Assembly (NCBI RefSeq): GCF_002257585.1
Contig: NZ_CP022743.1
Span: 1,736,001-1,800,000 of the forward strand
Length of the DNA stretch: 64,000 bases
Reading direction: 5' to 3'
Source: Mucilaginibacter xinganensis
Lineage (GTDB): Bacteria > Bacteroidota > Bacteroidia > Sphingobacteriales > Sphingobacteriaceae
Part shown: positions 53,419 through 62,670 of the stretch, piece after piece
Position numbering within the stretch: the stretch's first letter is position 1
Layout of the letters: each line of letters opens with the position of its first letter
The notes under the pieces: model-generated
Told to the model about the DNA's origin: nothing
The model's database searches: none
Seen by the model: only the letters and a program-made list of their open reading frames with translations
Position numbers and translations under genes: made by a program

Positions 53419-54963
53419 ATGAACATTAAAAAAGCCTATATAATCTCTTCTTTTATATTTTTAATAGTTACTGCATTAGCCGGGAGTATTTTGCTTAGCG
53501 GCTGTAAAAATAAAACAGCAGAACGGTACGTATTAACAGGCGATACGCTAACCGACGGCAAGAACCTGGTGCAAATTCATTGCACCAAATGCCATGCGCT
53601 GGTACCGGCAAATGCACTTACGAAAGACGTATGGACCTTCCATACCTTGCCTGCCATGGGCCCGTATTTGGGTATTACCCCATATCTTGATGGTTATTTT
53701 AAAAAAGATACCGCCGGTTTAACATTAATTGAATGGCAAAACATCGTTTCTTATTATAAAAAAATAGCGCCTGCCAGCCTGTCTGCGGCAAAACCGCCTG
53801 TTACCGCGGCCAATGATTGGGCCGGGTTCGCGCTGAAAACGCCCGCCCCAACAGAAAAGGCAGTTTTTACCACAATGGCAACTATAGATCCGTATAGCCA
53901 TAAAATTTATACCTCAGATGGGGTTACCAGTATTTTACAGGAATGGGACAGCAGTTTGAAGATGCTGCGTTCGGTAAAACTACCCTCCACAGCAATGAAC
54001 GCTAGTTTTACCAAAGAAAAAACAGGTGCAGTAACTGCAAAATTCTCCTGCATAGGAGAACTTCAGCTGGTTGATTTTCCAAACGGCAGGATAATGAATG
54101 TTAACCTAAATGATGCCGGGCTAAACCCTGTAAAATTTGCATCAGAATTAGCCCGCCCTGTTCATACGGTGTCAGGAGATTTTAATAAAGACGGCCTGAC
54201 AGACTGGGTGATTTGCGGACAAGGATATTTAAAAGGTGGCGTGTACATGTTTCTACAAAATAATGACGGAACCTTTGTACAAACAAACATCAGCGATAAA
54301 GCCGGTGCGGTAAAAGCAATAGTGGGCGACTTTAACAAGGACGGCTGGCAGGATTTGATGGTGTTATTCGGAAGGGGAGACGAGGGACTCACCCTGTTTT
54401 TGAATGATCAGCATGGCGGTTTTACTAAAAAAAATCTTTTGCAATTTCCACCTGTTTATGGCTCAACGGATTTTGAGGTAACTGATCTTGACCACGACGG
54501 AAATTTGGATGTTATTTACACTTGCGGATTTAATTTCAACGACTCGCGGATACTAAAGCCTTATCATGGGTTATATCTTTATAAAAATACAGGCAACTGG
54601 AACTTAAAGCAAGAATGGTTTTATCCCATTAACGGCTGTACAAAATTTGTTACCGCCGATTTTGATGGCGATGGTGATCTTGATATTGCAACCACAGCAT
54701 TTTTTGCCGACCTGAAGGATAATCCGGCAGAAGGTTGTATTTATTTTGAACACGATAAGGCTTTTAGCTTCAAACCACATGCTTTACCGGTTAGCAAATA
54801 TGGCCGTTGGTTTAATATGGATGTTGGCGATTATAACAGTGATGGGAAGCCCGATATTATATTAAGCAATTACTCAACCGGCTTTAACTTCCAACCTGGC
54901 TTAAAACCATTTTGGTTAAAAAATTTACCTTTCGTGGTATTGGAAAATAATTTTAAGAAATAG
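53419..54963 (+). CDS. Lipoprotein with cytochrome c domain and FG-GAP/VCBS repeats
   Basis: This 514-aa lipoprotein (lipobox LSGC, Cys29) has a single heme-c site CTKCH (Cys55-His59) in a cytochrome-c-like domain of about 100 residues. The likely axial Met is in FHTLPAMGPYLG. It is followed by FG-GAP repeats forming a propeller: DFNKDGLTDWVICGQ, DFNKDGWQDLMVLFG, DLDHDGNLDVIYTCG, DFDGDGDLDIATTAF and DYNSDGKPDIILSNY. It follows the haloperoxidase-like gene by 20 bases and is the last gene of the plus-strand cassette 2 operon. Cassette 1 has no counterpart. A role passing electrons to or from the haloperoxidase-like protein, or sensing a redox-active ligand, is inference. Confidence 0.85.
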   Translation: MNIKKAYIISSFIFLIVTALAGSILLSGCKNKTAERYVLTGDTLTDGKNLVQIHCTKCHALVPANALTKDVWTFHTLPAMGPYLGITPYLDGYFKKDTAGLTLIEWQNIVSYYKKIAPASLSAAKPPVTAANDWAGFALKTPAPTEKAVFTTMATIDPYSHKIYTSDGVTSILQEWDSSLKMLRSVKLPSTAMNASFTKEKTGAVTAKFSCIGELQLVDFPNGRIMNVNLNDAGLNPVKFASELARPVHTVSGDFNKDGLTDWVICGQGYLKGGVYMFLQNNDGTFVQTNISDKAGAVKAIVGDFNKDGWQDLMVLFGRGDEGLTLFLNDQHGGFTKKNLLQFPPVYGSTDFEVTDLDHDGNLDVIYTCGFNFNDSRILKPYHGLYLYKNTGNWNLKQEWFYPINGCTKFVTADFDGDGDLDIATTAFFADLKDNPAEGCIYFEHDKAFSFKPHALPVSKYGRWFNMDVGDYNSDGKPDIILSNYSTGFNFQPGLKPFWLKNLPFVVLENNFKK

Positions 54964-54979
54964 TCCGGTAAAAATAAGG

Positions 54980-55020
54980 AAAGCCGTAGCCGCAGTTTTA
55001 GATGCAGCTACGGCTTTTTG
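54980..55020. terminator. Bidirectional terminator between cassette 2 and the multiheme cytochrome gene
   Basis: AAAGCCGTAGC (54980-54990) and GCTACGGCTTT (55007-55017) pair perfectly over 11 bp with a 16-base loop. T residues follow on the plus strand and As flank the other side. It sits between convergent stops at 54963 and 55029. Confidence 0.85.
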
Positions 55021-55028
55021 CTTGCCCG

Positions 55029-56255
55029 TTATTTTTTTATTGTAGTTTTTATATAAGCCATTATTTTCTGTGTTTCTTCGGGATATACGCCAATATGATG
55101 GGTGTGGATTAGCGTGGGTGACTGCCCGGCAATAATGGTTTTTGATGTAAAAGCAGGCATATGGCACGAGATGCAATTATTGGTCAGCATTGATGCGTTC
55201 AGTGTCCCGGTTAACTTGCACTGAATGTGTGAATCACTGTTGTGGCAAGTCATACACTTGGCGGCAAAAAGCGTTAATTTCCCCCTGTCGTTTACATGTG
55301 TATTGTGGCATGTTGAACAATCAAGCTGGCTGCTTATAAAGCATTTACTGCTTTCTAATAATGCCTTTTGATTGCCATGTACGTCAATATGCGTGTAATC
55401 AGTTTGTGAAGTTGTTTTGTGTGCTTCCAGGTATTTTGATAGTGTATCACCGGGTTTAAAACTAAAAGTTGGTTTCAGCAGCCTGCTGGCCGATCCTGAA
55501 TGGCAGATGGCGCAAATGTTTATTTTTTGCTCACGGCTTAATGAACTAAATGTAGTGATGTATTTTGCCTTCTTTTCGGCGGGGTTATCTGTTTGAAATT
55601 TCACATGTTGCGCCGCCGGTCCGTGACATCTTTCACAGTCAACACTAAAAACCAATGACTGCTTTTCAAATCCTTCCTCGTTATCATAAAAACCGGGCAG
55701 TTGGGCAGGGGCCGGTTTTGCATAAGATAAATGGCAATCAAGGCAGCGCGTCCCAATAGCCCGTTCAAACGCAACCCTTTTGGGATCATACCCCGGGCTG
55801 TTGATCCAGGAGTTGGAGTTTTTAACGTAGGATACCGGGAGCTGAAACAGCTCGTTTGCAAGCCAATAGGCATAACTTTGCCCTTTAACAGCACCAAACA
55901 CAATATCAAAACGTTGTGATTGTTCCACTTTGCCATTTGAGTAACTGGTTTGGTAAAAGCCGCTGTCGCGTTTTTCCATTACAACCTTAAGATGCGGATT
56001 GAAAATTAACTCATTGGCGCCTTTATTGAAATTGCCTTGTAGGGTACTGTCAGTTGCCGGGCCCGATGCCTTAAAATGTGCAGTATGTAAATAAGAGTTA
56101 TAAACGTTCTTGTGGCAGCCGGCACAGGTTGCTGCACCGGCGTACAATTCGCCGCGAGGTTCGTCCTGCTTGCTGGACGAGCTAAAACACTGGGACAAAA
56201 ACACAGGCAGCGGTATTAAAAATATAAGTAACCGGAACGCTTGTTTTTTAGTCAT
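55029..56255 (-). CDS. Seven-heme c-type cytochrome lipoprotein (cytochrome c554-like)
   Basis: This 408-aa exported electron-transfer protein has seven CxxCH motifs: CAGCH 44-48, CLDCH 171-175, CERCH 207-211, CAICH 248-252, CSTCH 313-317, CMTCH 334-338 and CISCH 361-365. The signal peptide (FRLLIFLIPLPVFLSQC) ends in a possible lipobox with Cys23. The first heme segment (CAGCHKNVYNSYLHTAHF) follows the cytochrome c554 pattern of a distal YxxxxH. A Tyr/Trp-rich block (FGAVKGQSYAYWLANELFQL) lies between hemes 1 and 2. The gene is convergent with the cassette 2 operon, whose last gene also binds heme. Possible roles are oxidoreductase or electron shuttle; no enzymatic heme site can be assigned by eye. 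Confidence 0.9.
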   Translation of the reverse strand: MTKKQAFRLLIFLIPLPVFLSQCFSSSSKQDEPRGELYAGAATCAGCHKNVYNSYLHTAHFKASGPATDSTLQGNFNKGANELIFNPHLKVVMEKRDSGFYQTSYSNGKVEQSQRFDIVFGAVKGQSYAYWLANELFQLPVSYVKNSNSWINSPGYDPKRVAFERAIGTRCLDCHLSYAKPAPAQLPGFYDNEEGFEKQSLVFSVDCERCHGPAAQHVKFQTDNPAEKKAKYITTFSSLSREQKINICAICHSGSASRLLKPTFSFKPGDTLSKYLEAHKTTSQTDYTHIDVHGNQKALLESSKCFISSQLDCSTCHNTHVNDRGKLTLFAAKCMTCHNSDSHIQCKLTGTLNASMLTNNCISCHMPAFTSKTIIAGQSPTLIHTHHIGVYPEETQKIMAYIKTTIKK

Positions 56256-57203
56256 TTTAATATTGATGTTGGTATTATTTAGATATTGGCCGGTATTTTG
56301 GCTTATTTATCGTATTAAAGTGCGGCGCTTTTGTGAGTGCCGGAGCTTTAATAAACGATTTAAGTAGGTTAATAGATTTTTACAATCAAAATTCTATTAG
56401 TTGTACCCTCTGCTTTATACATTTAGTTGCCTGCTTTAAAATTATTTAAAACGTTAGCACAACGTAACGCGGGAAGTTTACGCGCAAATTTGATAGCGGA
56501 AAAAAAAGTGCAGAAAAAGGATTGTTTTATGTATAAAATAATGGTTAAATGCCCAATTGTAACATCGGTGTTATATTGTAATATTTTCGTTATTTAAAAA
56601 AATTTAAGGCATAAGTTTATTTTATATAAATAATATTATTTTATTATAGTTTTGGTATATAATACTTGCCGGCGGCAGTCTGTTTTTTGTTCCGGAAAAG
56701 TGGTGGGTGTGAATGGAAAAATATGCTGGACATCAGGAATACTTCCAATTGAAAAGTTGTAGGAAAGCCGGTAACATATTACTCGGCAGTGGGGCTGATA
56801 CTAAAAATGATTGAACGGAATTAGTCGTTAGAATGTTAGCGAAATCGCTTTTAAACTTTGTGGGTTGTTTTTGGCTAAAGCCCCTGTATTTGTTAATTAA
56901 TTCCGTTCACTAAAGTGGAACGGCAATGAATTAAGGTTGCATTTATAATTGAATATTTTCTATTTATTGCTGTTTGGCTTCAGCCAACGGAGGATAAGAA
57001 GACTGTAAAGAGGCTTAGCCAAAAATTTTGACGGTTGCAAATTTTAAAAGTGATTTCCCTAGTTAAATTCGCTGTTAATTTAAAATAATATAATAAAAGG
57101 GTAAATTAGTACAAATTACCCTTGGCTTTAGTCGTTAGCTTTACCGCTGTGAATTTTACCTGCGTTGAAGGCTTTGTCCGCAGGCTTTAAATTAATTGTA
57201 CCG
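56256..57203. other. Long intergenic region with inverted-repeat element
   Basis: About 950 bases without a credible gene, between the divergent cytochrome and GH2 genes. The first 600 bases are AT-rich (poly-A/T runs near 56580-56650). From 56868 to 57025 there is a cluster of nested inverted repeats (listed separately). A hairpin at 57097-57123 (AAGGGTAA / TTACCCTT, 11-base loop) precedes the GH2 start and could be a leader structure or operator. No tRNA or riboswitch was recognised. Confidence 0.5.
56868..57025. repeat. Intergenic nested inverted-repeat element
   Basis: The outer arms TTTTTGGCTAAAGCCCCT (56868-56885) and AGAGGCTTAGCCAAAAA (57009-57025) are inverted repeats with one indel. 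Inside lie CCGTTCAC-TAAA-GTGGAACGG (56903-56923) and the perfect TTGGCT-TC-AGCCAA (56974-56987). The GGCTAAAGCC/GGCTTCAGCC theme looks like a short non-coding repeat family of Bacteroidota genomes that I recall but cannot verify here. Confidence 0.55.
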
Positions 57204-59999
57204 ATGAAAAAAATGATCTCCAGGGCCGCTCTTGGCCTTATCTCACTCTTTGTTCTTCCTGTTTCGTTGTTCGCCCAAAATGGGGCAATAAAACAGGTTA
57301 AACTAACAAATTTCGATCTGCAATCATCGGCGCTGGTAACTGCGGATGGGGTAGAAATATCAACAACAAAATATAAATCGCCGGTTTATTGGATGCCGGT
57401 TAAAGTGCCGTCAACCGTCCTTACAGGATTGGTTGCTAATCATATTTATCCGGATCCGTACCAGGGGTTGAACAATATGCTTATCCCGGATGCATCAGAT
57501 CAGTTTAATAAGGAATATAACCTGGAGCAGTACAGCCATTTACCCAACGACCCTAACCCCTGGAAAAAACCTTACTGGTATCGCACCTCTTTTAAAGTGC
57601 CTGCCGGTGACAAAGGCCGTCATTTTCAATTGATATTTAAAGGGATTAACTACCGTGCAGCGGTATGGGTTAACGGTAAACAAATTACCGACTCTACCCA
57701 AATGGTAGGGATGTTTGCTGACTATAACCTCGATATAACCGGAGCCATTAACGCCGGCGGTGAAAATGCGCTGGCAGTAAAAATCTATCCTTTGGATTAC
57801 CCTGGCTATCCTGCAAAAGAACAGTTAAAAGCTTTAGGGCCATTTTATGAAAATGGTGGACCAACCGGCGATATCGGTAAAAACGTAACCATGCTGTGCT
57901 CGGTAGGCTGGGATTGGATTCCGCCCGTTCGTGACCGTAACATTGGCATCTGGCAGCCGGTTTATTTACGCACTACAGGCGCTGTAACCATAGGCAGGCC
58001 AAAACTGGTAACAAACCTGCCGAACCTGCCCGATACAAGCGTTGCAAAACTATTCTTAAATTTAACGTTGTCAAACCACAGCGGGACTGCCAATGCAGGG
58101 AAGCTGCTGGTAAGTATAAAGCCGGAGAACTTTACCGGCATGCCCGTTCAGTTTTCGCAAAATGTAACGGTTGCTGCAAACGGCGCTTCGTTAGTTAACC
58201 TGGATCCGGCTAAAATAAGCCAGCTGGTTATTCGTCAGCCGCATTTATGGTGGCCAAACGGTTATGGTAGGGCAAACCTTTACCGAATTCGCCTGCAATA
58301 TGCCGATGCGGGTGGAATTGCCGATGATACCACATTTGTGTTCGGCATTCGTACGGTAAGTTCAAAAGCTACCATGGTGGGCAAATTTACCCGCCGCGAG
58401 TTTTATGTAAATGGTAAACGGGTGCACCTTAACGGCGGTGCCTGGGTGCCCGATATGATGGTTAACCGTGATTCTGTACGTTATGATTATGAAATGCACC
58501 TGTGCCGCAATGCCAACGTAAACCTGGTGAGGATTTGGGGCGGAGGGGTTACCCCTCCCGATGCATTCTGGAACGCCGCCGATAAATATGGCGAAATGGT
58601 ATGGTCGGATTTTTGGATCACAGGCGACACACAAGGAGAATTTAAAGGATCGCCTGACTGGCCGCTGGAAGGGAATGTTTTTAATAAAAACGTAAAAAGC
58701 ACCATTTACCGCATTCGCAACCACCCGAGCTTATTGGTGTGGACGGGCGGTAACGAAGGCCATGCGCGTAAAGAACTGTATGATGCCATGCGTGATGATA
58801 TCATCAGCCTGGACGGTACAAGGCCGTACATTCCCAGTTCTTCGGGATTTGCCAAGTTGCCTGCGGGCTGGAAAGGTTCGTGGCCGGATGATCAGCCATC
58901 CGGCGTTTACAGCGGCGGACCCTACCAATGGGAAGATCCGAAAGCGTATTATAAAAAAGCAGATGCAGGCGGCGACTGGGTTTTTAAAGATGAAACCGGC
59001 CTGCCATCGCAGCCGCCGTATACTACCCTCGCTAAAACCATCCCCAACCTGGTTTGGGACACCAAATTGCCTTTCCCGCTTAATGATAGCTGGGGATACC
59101 ACGATGCTGCCACGGGCGCTGCGCGTTATGACCTTTATAACAGCGAAATGGTGAAACGCTACGGCAAGCCAACATCAATAGTTAACTTCTCGGATAAGAT
59201 GCAACTGATGAATGCAGTTGGTTACCAGGGTATTTTTGAAGCTGCCGGGCATAAGCTTACAGAAACCGGCGGTGTGATGTTGTGGAAACTGAATGCTGCG
59301 CTCCCGAGCGTTGTTTGGCAAATTTATGACTGGTACCTGGAGCCTAATGCCGGCTATTATGCCCTGCAAAATGCGGTTGAACCGTTGCATATCCAGTTTA
59401 ATCAAAACGATTCGACGGTAGCTATTATAAACCGGATGCATCACGCAACAGGCATGTTAACAGCAAAGGCTGAAATTTATGATATTGACAGTAAACGGCT
59501 AAACGCATTTACCATTGACCACATCGGGTTGGCAGATGAAGGCACGCAGGAGGTAATCAAATTGAAAAACGCATTAACAGGCGCCAAAGGTGTGAGCTTT
59601 GTGGTATTGAATTTAACCAATACTGCTGGTAGAACAGTATCGCACAACGTGTACTGGATGGCTCCCGGTAATGATTTGACGGCTTTAAACGATATGCCAG
59701 CGACTAAGGTTGATGTAAAAGTATTAAAAGCTGAAAAAGGTGTTGCTGAAAATAAATGGACAATGCAGTTTACCAACAACACAGGCAAGCTGGCCTTTTT
59801 TGTAAGACCGCAATTAATGAAAAATGGGGAAGAAGTAATGCCAAGCTACTGGACTTCCAGTTATTTTACCCTGGCCCCACATGAAAGTATGACGGTTTCA
59901 GTAAGCGCACCGATAGCTAAATTAGGCAGCGTTACGCCAATGGTATTGGTTGAAGGATGGAATTTGGAGAAGCAGGTAATAGGATTGGGAGTTAAATAA
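57204..59999 (+). CDS. GH2 exo-beta-D-glucosaminidase / beta-mannosidase-like enzyme, exported
   Basis: This GH2-type retaining exo-glycosidase has 931 aa. The ATG at 57204 is chosen over a TTG at 57165; it gives a signal peptide (AALGLISLFVLPVSLFAQ). Domain order is a jelly roll (PYWYRTSFKVPAG, AVWVNGKQITDSTQMVG), a segment PVRDRNIGIWQPVYLRTTG typical of the CsxA/mannosidase branch, an Ig-like domain, then the barrel. Barrel motifs are NLVRIWGGGVTPPDAFWNAA, the acid/base Glu in VWTGGNEGHA at about residue 517 and a likely nucleophile Glu in FKDETGLPSQPP at about 597. CsxA-type glucosaminidases have Asp at the acid/base position; Glu here leaves mannosidase activity open. It is convergent with a GH8 gene. 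Confidence 0.85.
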   Translation: MKKMISRAALGLISLFVLPVSLFAQNGAIKQVKLTNFDLQSSALVTADGVEISTTKYKSPVYWMPVKVPSTVLTGLVANHIYPDPYQGLNNMLIPDASDQFNKEYNLEQYSHLPNDPNPWKKPYWYRTSFKVPAGDKGRHFQLIFKGINYRAAVWVNGKQITDSTQMVGMFADYNLDITGAINAGGENALAVKIYPLDYPGYPAKEQLKALGPFYENGGPTGDIGKNVTMLCSVGWDWIPPVRDRNIGIWQPVYLRTTGAVTIGRPKLVTNLPNLPDTSVAKLFLNLTLSNHSGTANAGKLLVSIKPENFTGMPVQFSQNVTVAANGASLVNLDPAKISQLVIRQPHLWWPNGYGRANLYRIRLQYADAGGIADDTTFVFGIRTVSSKATMVGKFTRREFYVNGKRVHLNGGAWVPDMMVNRDSVRYDYEMHLCRNANVNLVRIWGGGVTPPDAFWNAADKYGEMVWSDFWITGDTQGEFKGSPDWPLEGNVFNKNVKSTIYRIRNHPSLLVWTGGNEGHARKELYDAMRDDIISLDGTRPYIPSSSGFAKLPAGWKGSWPDDQPSGVYSGGPYQWEDPKAYYKKADAGGDWVFKDETGLPSQPPYTTLAKTIPNLVWDTKLPFPLNDSWGYHDAATGAARYDLYNSEMVKRYGKPTSIVNFSDKMQLMNAVGYQGIFEAAGHKLTETGGVMLWKLNAALPSVVWQIYDWYLEPNAGYYALQNAVEPLHIQFNQNDSTVAIINRMHHATGMLTAKAEIYDIDSKRLNAFTIDHIGLADEGTQEVIKLKNALTGAKGVSFVVLNLTNTAGRTVSHNVYWMAPGNDLTALNDMPATKVDVKVLKAEKGVAENKWTMQFTNNTGKLAFFVRPQLMKNGEEVMPSYWTSSYFTLAPHESMTVSVSAPIAKLGSVTPMVLVEGWNLEKQVIGLGVK

Positions 60000-60290
60000 T
60001 TGTCACTTAAGGTATTCGATATAAAGGTTGGTAACACAGTTTCTTGATTATCAAACACTTGCATTTTTATAAAAATCAAAAGCACTGATAATGAGCGTGT
60101 TTCACAGCGTTCCGGGTGTTCCATGTGCAAAAATGGAACGCTTTGCCGGTGTGTCCACACAAACTTGTGCTTAGCCTCAACGCGGTTGGAGAAGGTTTTT
60201 GGGGTGAAGTGATCGTTTGCATATGTCGAACTCAAGTAAGTTTAAGGGGTGTGAACGAGCAGTTTATCAACAACTATTTCAGCTTTTACC
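60000..60290. other. Convergent intergenic region between GH2 and GH8 genes
   Basis: The 291 bases contain one hairpin region (60106-60142, listed separately) and otherwise no recognisable gene or signal. Small frames here are on the reverse of the GH2 tail or start inside the hairpin. Confidence 0.5.
60106..60142 (+). terminator. Hairpin with two alternative left arms (weak terminator)
   Basis: The right arm ATGGAACGCT (60133-60142) can pair with AGCGTTCC (60106-60113, 8 bp) or with GTGTTCCAT (60116-60124, 9 bp with one wobble). The T run after it is short (TTT). It lies 106 bases after the GH2 stop. The arms match those of the terminator at 42488-42522. Confidence 0.5.
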
Positions 60291-61517
60291 TTACCTCGCC
60301 TCCCAATAATTGCCCGATACAATGATCATATCCATCAGCTTAATGCTGTTATCATAATAATCATAATCTTTCAGCTTAAATGCTACAAGGTAATTCCAAA
60401 CCTTATTTAACCATGCTTGATTTTTAACATCCACCATAGCCGATACGGCAAATGGAGCAACAAAGCTCAAGGCTTCAAAATTGCGGTGCTTCATATCAAC
60501 GCCGTCAAGGGAATAGCCTGCGCCTAGATTATAGGTATCATTATGGGTTGTACTCCTGATCCAGCGGTTTATTTTGTCAACCATTTTTTTAGAGCGTTTG
60601 TCGCCCGTTAATAAATAATCTGTAGCTAAACGCCATGGGTCGCGGCAGGCATTGTAATTGTAATAACCATCATACGGCGATTCCAGAAAATTTGCCGGCG
60701 CGGGCTTTGGCTTTTTGTTGAGGTTTACTATAAAATCGGGAATAAGCCCTGCGTCGGGGCTGTATTTAGCTTGCATTCCCGAAAGAAGTCTGTAACCTGC
60801 ATCAATAACCTTATCCCATCTGCTATCATTCGTCACCCGTTTAAAAGCTTTAAAATGCGAAGGCATGAAATCGGATGATCTTGTAGTGAAATAATCCTTG
60901 CTCTCTGATTCAACTCCATCACTTAACAAAATCGTCCATGTTTTATGATTGATCTCATATTGCATAATGGCATTTATCATCGCTTTGGCAGCCTCCAAAT
61001 AATTGACCTCGCCATCACTGCCCCATTGCTTATCGGCCAGTAATAGGGAATAGGCTATATCCATATCGCCGTCTGTAGCGGAGGTATTATCAGTGCTTTT
61101 ACCATTGGCGTATTGTGCCCAGGCCATCAGGTGCCTGCTTTTGCCGGTTGGGTGTGCCTTAACGTAACGGTATAAATTATCATATATTTCGTGTGCCGCC
61201 GGGTCATGACCTGCCATTAACGCTACTATGATCATCCCGTAGCCCTGTCCTTCAGATACACATTGCTTTTTATCCTTATTCTCAAACCAAACAAAATCTT
61301 CATCTGCACCGGCTTTGTGCTTTATGAACCTTTTTTTCCATTGGGTGTAAAAGCTTTTAACAGCATTGTCTGCCTGTGCCGCTGTTAGTTGATTGGGTTT
61401 GATGACGCCGGTAAAATACTTTACGTGCTGTGGAAAGGGTTTTACCGGATGTTGAGCTGAAAGGTTGGAATAAAAAAAAAAGAATAAAATTAAAAGGTGG
61501 AACTTCGACAAATTCAT
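60291..61517 (-). CDS. GH8 glycosidase (endoglucanase / chitosanase / exo-oligoxylanase family), exported
   Basis: This 408-aa inverting (alpha/alpha)6-barrel enzyme has a signal peptide (FHLLILFFFFYSNLSAQ). The general-acid Glu is in CVSEGQGYGM (Glu89), and the GH8 signature SATDGDMDIAYSLLLADKQW carries Asp149, Asp151 and Asp153. Later barrel helices include YDGYYNYNACRDPWRLATDY. Family members cleave cellulose, chitosan, lichenan or xylo-oligosaccharides; the local sequence does not settle the choice. The convergent neighbour is a GH2 of the glucosaminidase/mannosidase branch, which makes chitosan-like or mixed glucosamine substrates worth testing. The next gene upstream is a LysR regulator in the same direction, about 70 bases away. 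Confidence 0.9.
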   Translation of the reverse strand: MNLSKFHLLILFFFFYSNLSAQHPVKPFPQHVKYFTGVIKPNQLTAAQADNAVKSFYTQWKKRFIKHKAGADEDFVWFENKDKKQCVSEGQGYGMIIVALMAGHDPAAHEIYDNLYRYVKAHPTGKSRHLMAWAQYANGKSTDNTSATDGDMDIAYSLLLADKQWGSDGEVNYLEAAKAMINAIMQYEINHKTWTILLSDGVESESKDYFTTRSSDFMPSHFKAFKRVTNDSRWDKVIDAGYRLLSGMQAKYSPDAGLIPDFIVNLNKKPKPAPANFLESPYDGYYNYNACRDPWRLATDYLLTGDKRSKKMVDKINRWIRSTTHNDTYNLGAGYSLDGVDMKHRNFEALSFVAPFAVSAMVDVKNQAWLNKVWNYLVAFKLKDYDYYDNSIKLMDMIIVSGNYWEAR

Positions 61518-61584
61518 TTGAAACTTTTAAAAACAGCTTAGGCTGAGTTCACTAACCTTTAACCCCCAGCCTGTAACCGCTAAC

Positions 61585-62628
61585 TCAATATTGGTAATTT
61601 CTTATGTCCTGCGCGCCGTTAACAACCTCCTGAGCATAAAATAGCGGGGCGGGGGAAATTTTTTGCGTAACAGCGTTTTTTGGAGTGGCGTGTTCATGAA
61701 TTATCTTTTGCTTTTCAGTTTCATCTACGCTCATGTCAGCTCCCGAAAAATACAGCTTCAGGCATTCTAAAAAGTTTAAAATGGCCGGTGTTTGCTTGCA
61801 GGTGGCGGCGTACCATGCTCTTTTTGCTATGCTGTGGTGCAATGGTTTTGTAACAATGTTGCGACCCTGCAGGTAAGGTTGAACAATCCAGTCGGCCATA
61901 ACGGTAATGCCAAGGCCCGCGTTTACCATTTCAATGGTTGCATCTGTGTAGTGAATTCGGTGCAAAGTTTTTGGCTTTACATGCTGCGATTGGATGAGCG
62001 ATTCAATCACGGGCGTATCCTGGTAAGAGGGATCGTAAAGGGGGAGAATCAGCTCTTGGTCCTGGAAATCCGAGATCTCTATAACGTCTTTTTTGGCCAG
62101 CGGATGGTCTTTTGAAAGTACAGCTGTAAGCTTATCTTCAAAAATAGGCTCATACCGGATACGGGTATTTACCATTTGTGTACGGATGATACCAATGTCC
62201 AGATCACCGTTCATTAAAAACTCCAGGGGTCTGCGTGTAGCATCGCTCAGAATCTGTATATTGATGTCTGGCCACTGTTTTTTATAGTATTTGATGATAC
62301 CCGGCAACCAGTGATAGGCAGTATAGCACTGCATGCTGATACTCAAATTGCCGGTTTTACCATTCTTGTAATTATTGATATCTTCCTCAAGCGACTTGAT
62401 CTCGGCCAGGATTTTTTCCGAACTTCGTAAAAATCTGTAACCTTGTTCAGATAGATGAAGCCTTTTACCCTGGCGGTTAAATATTTCTACCTCCAGCTCG
62501 CGTTCAAGCTCCTTTAACTGGTGGCTCAGCGCTGATTGTGTAAGGTGCAATGTGTTTGCTGCTTTTGTTAAAGTACCGTCTTTTGATATGGTATCAATCA
62601 GGCGAAAATGATGCAATGCTATATTCAT
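61585..62628 (-). CDS. LysR-family transcriptional regulator (MetR-like)
   Basis: This 347-aa protein has an N-terminal winged helix-turn-helix at about residues 1-65 (LTKAANTLHLTQSALSHQLK) and a substrate-binding domain at about 90-300. The segment QCYTAYHWLPGIIKYYKKQW resembles MetR, the methionine/homocysteine-responsive LysR regulator. An extra tail of about 50 residues after the usual LysR end carries no motif I know. It is divergent from the TolC-type gene at 62717, with an 88-base shared region that contains a T-N11-A palindrome typical of LysR sites. It probably controls that efflux gene and itself. The GH8 gene lies downstream in the same direction but has a separate function. Confidence 0.9.
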   Translation of the reverse strand: MNIALHHFRLIDTISKDGTLTKAANTLHLTQSALSHQLKELERELEVEIFNRQGKRLHLSEQGYRFLRSSEKILAEIKSLEEDINNYKNGKTGNLSISMQCYTAYHWLPGIIKYYKKQWPDINIQILSDATRRPLEFLMNGDLDIGIIRTQMVNTRIRYEPIFEDKLTAVLSKDHPLAKKDVIEISDFQDQELILPLYDPSYQDTPVIESLIQSQHVKPKTLHRIHYTDATIEMVNAGLGITVMADWIVQPYLQGRNIVTKPLHHSIAKRAWYAATCKQTPAILNFLECLKLYFSGADMSVDETEKQKIIHEHATPKNAVTQKISPAPLFYAQEVVNGAQDIRNYQY

Positions 62629-62670
62629 TATGAAATTAACTAATGATTCTCACAAAATTAATTCATTTTT

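Noticed and set aside
55731..55919. Plus-strand frames opposite the seven-heme cytochrome gene
   Set aside because: The minus strand has seven in-frame CxxCH motifs and a signal peptide, so the plus-strand frames are shadows.
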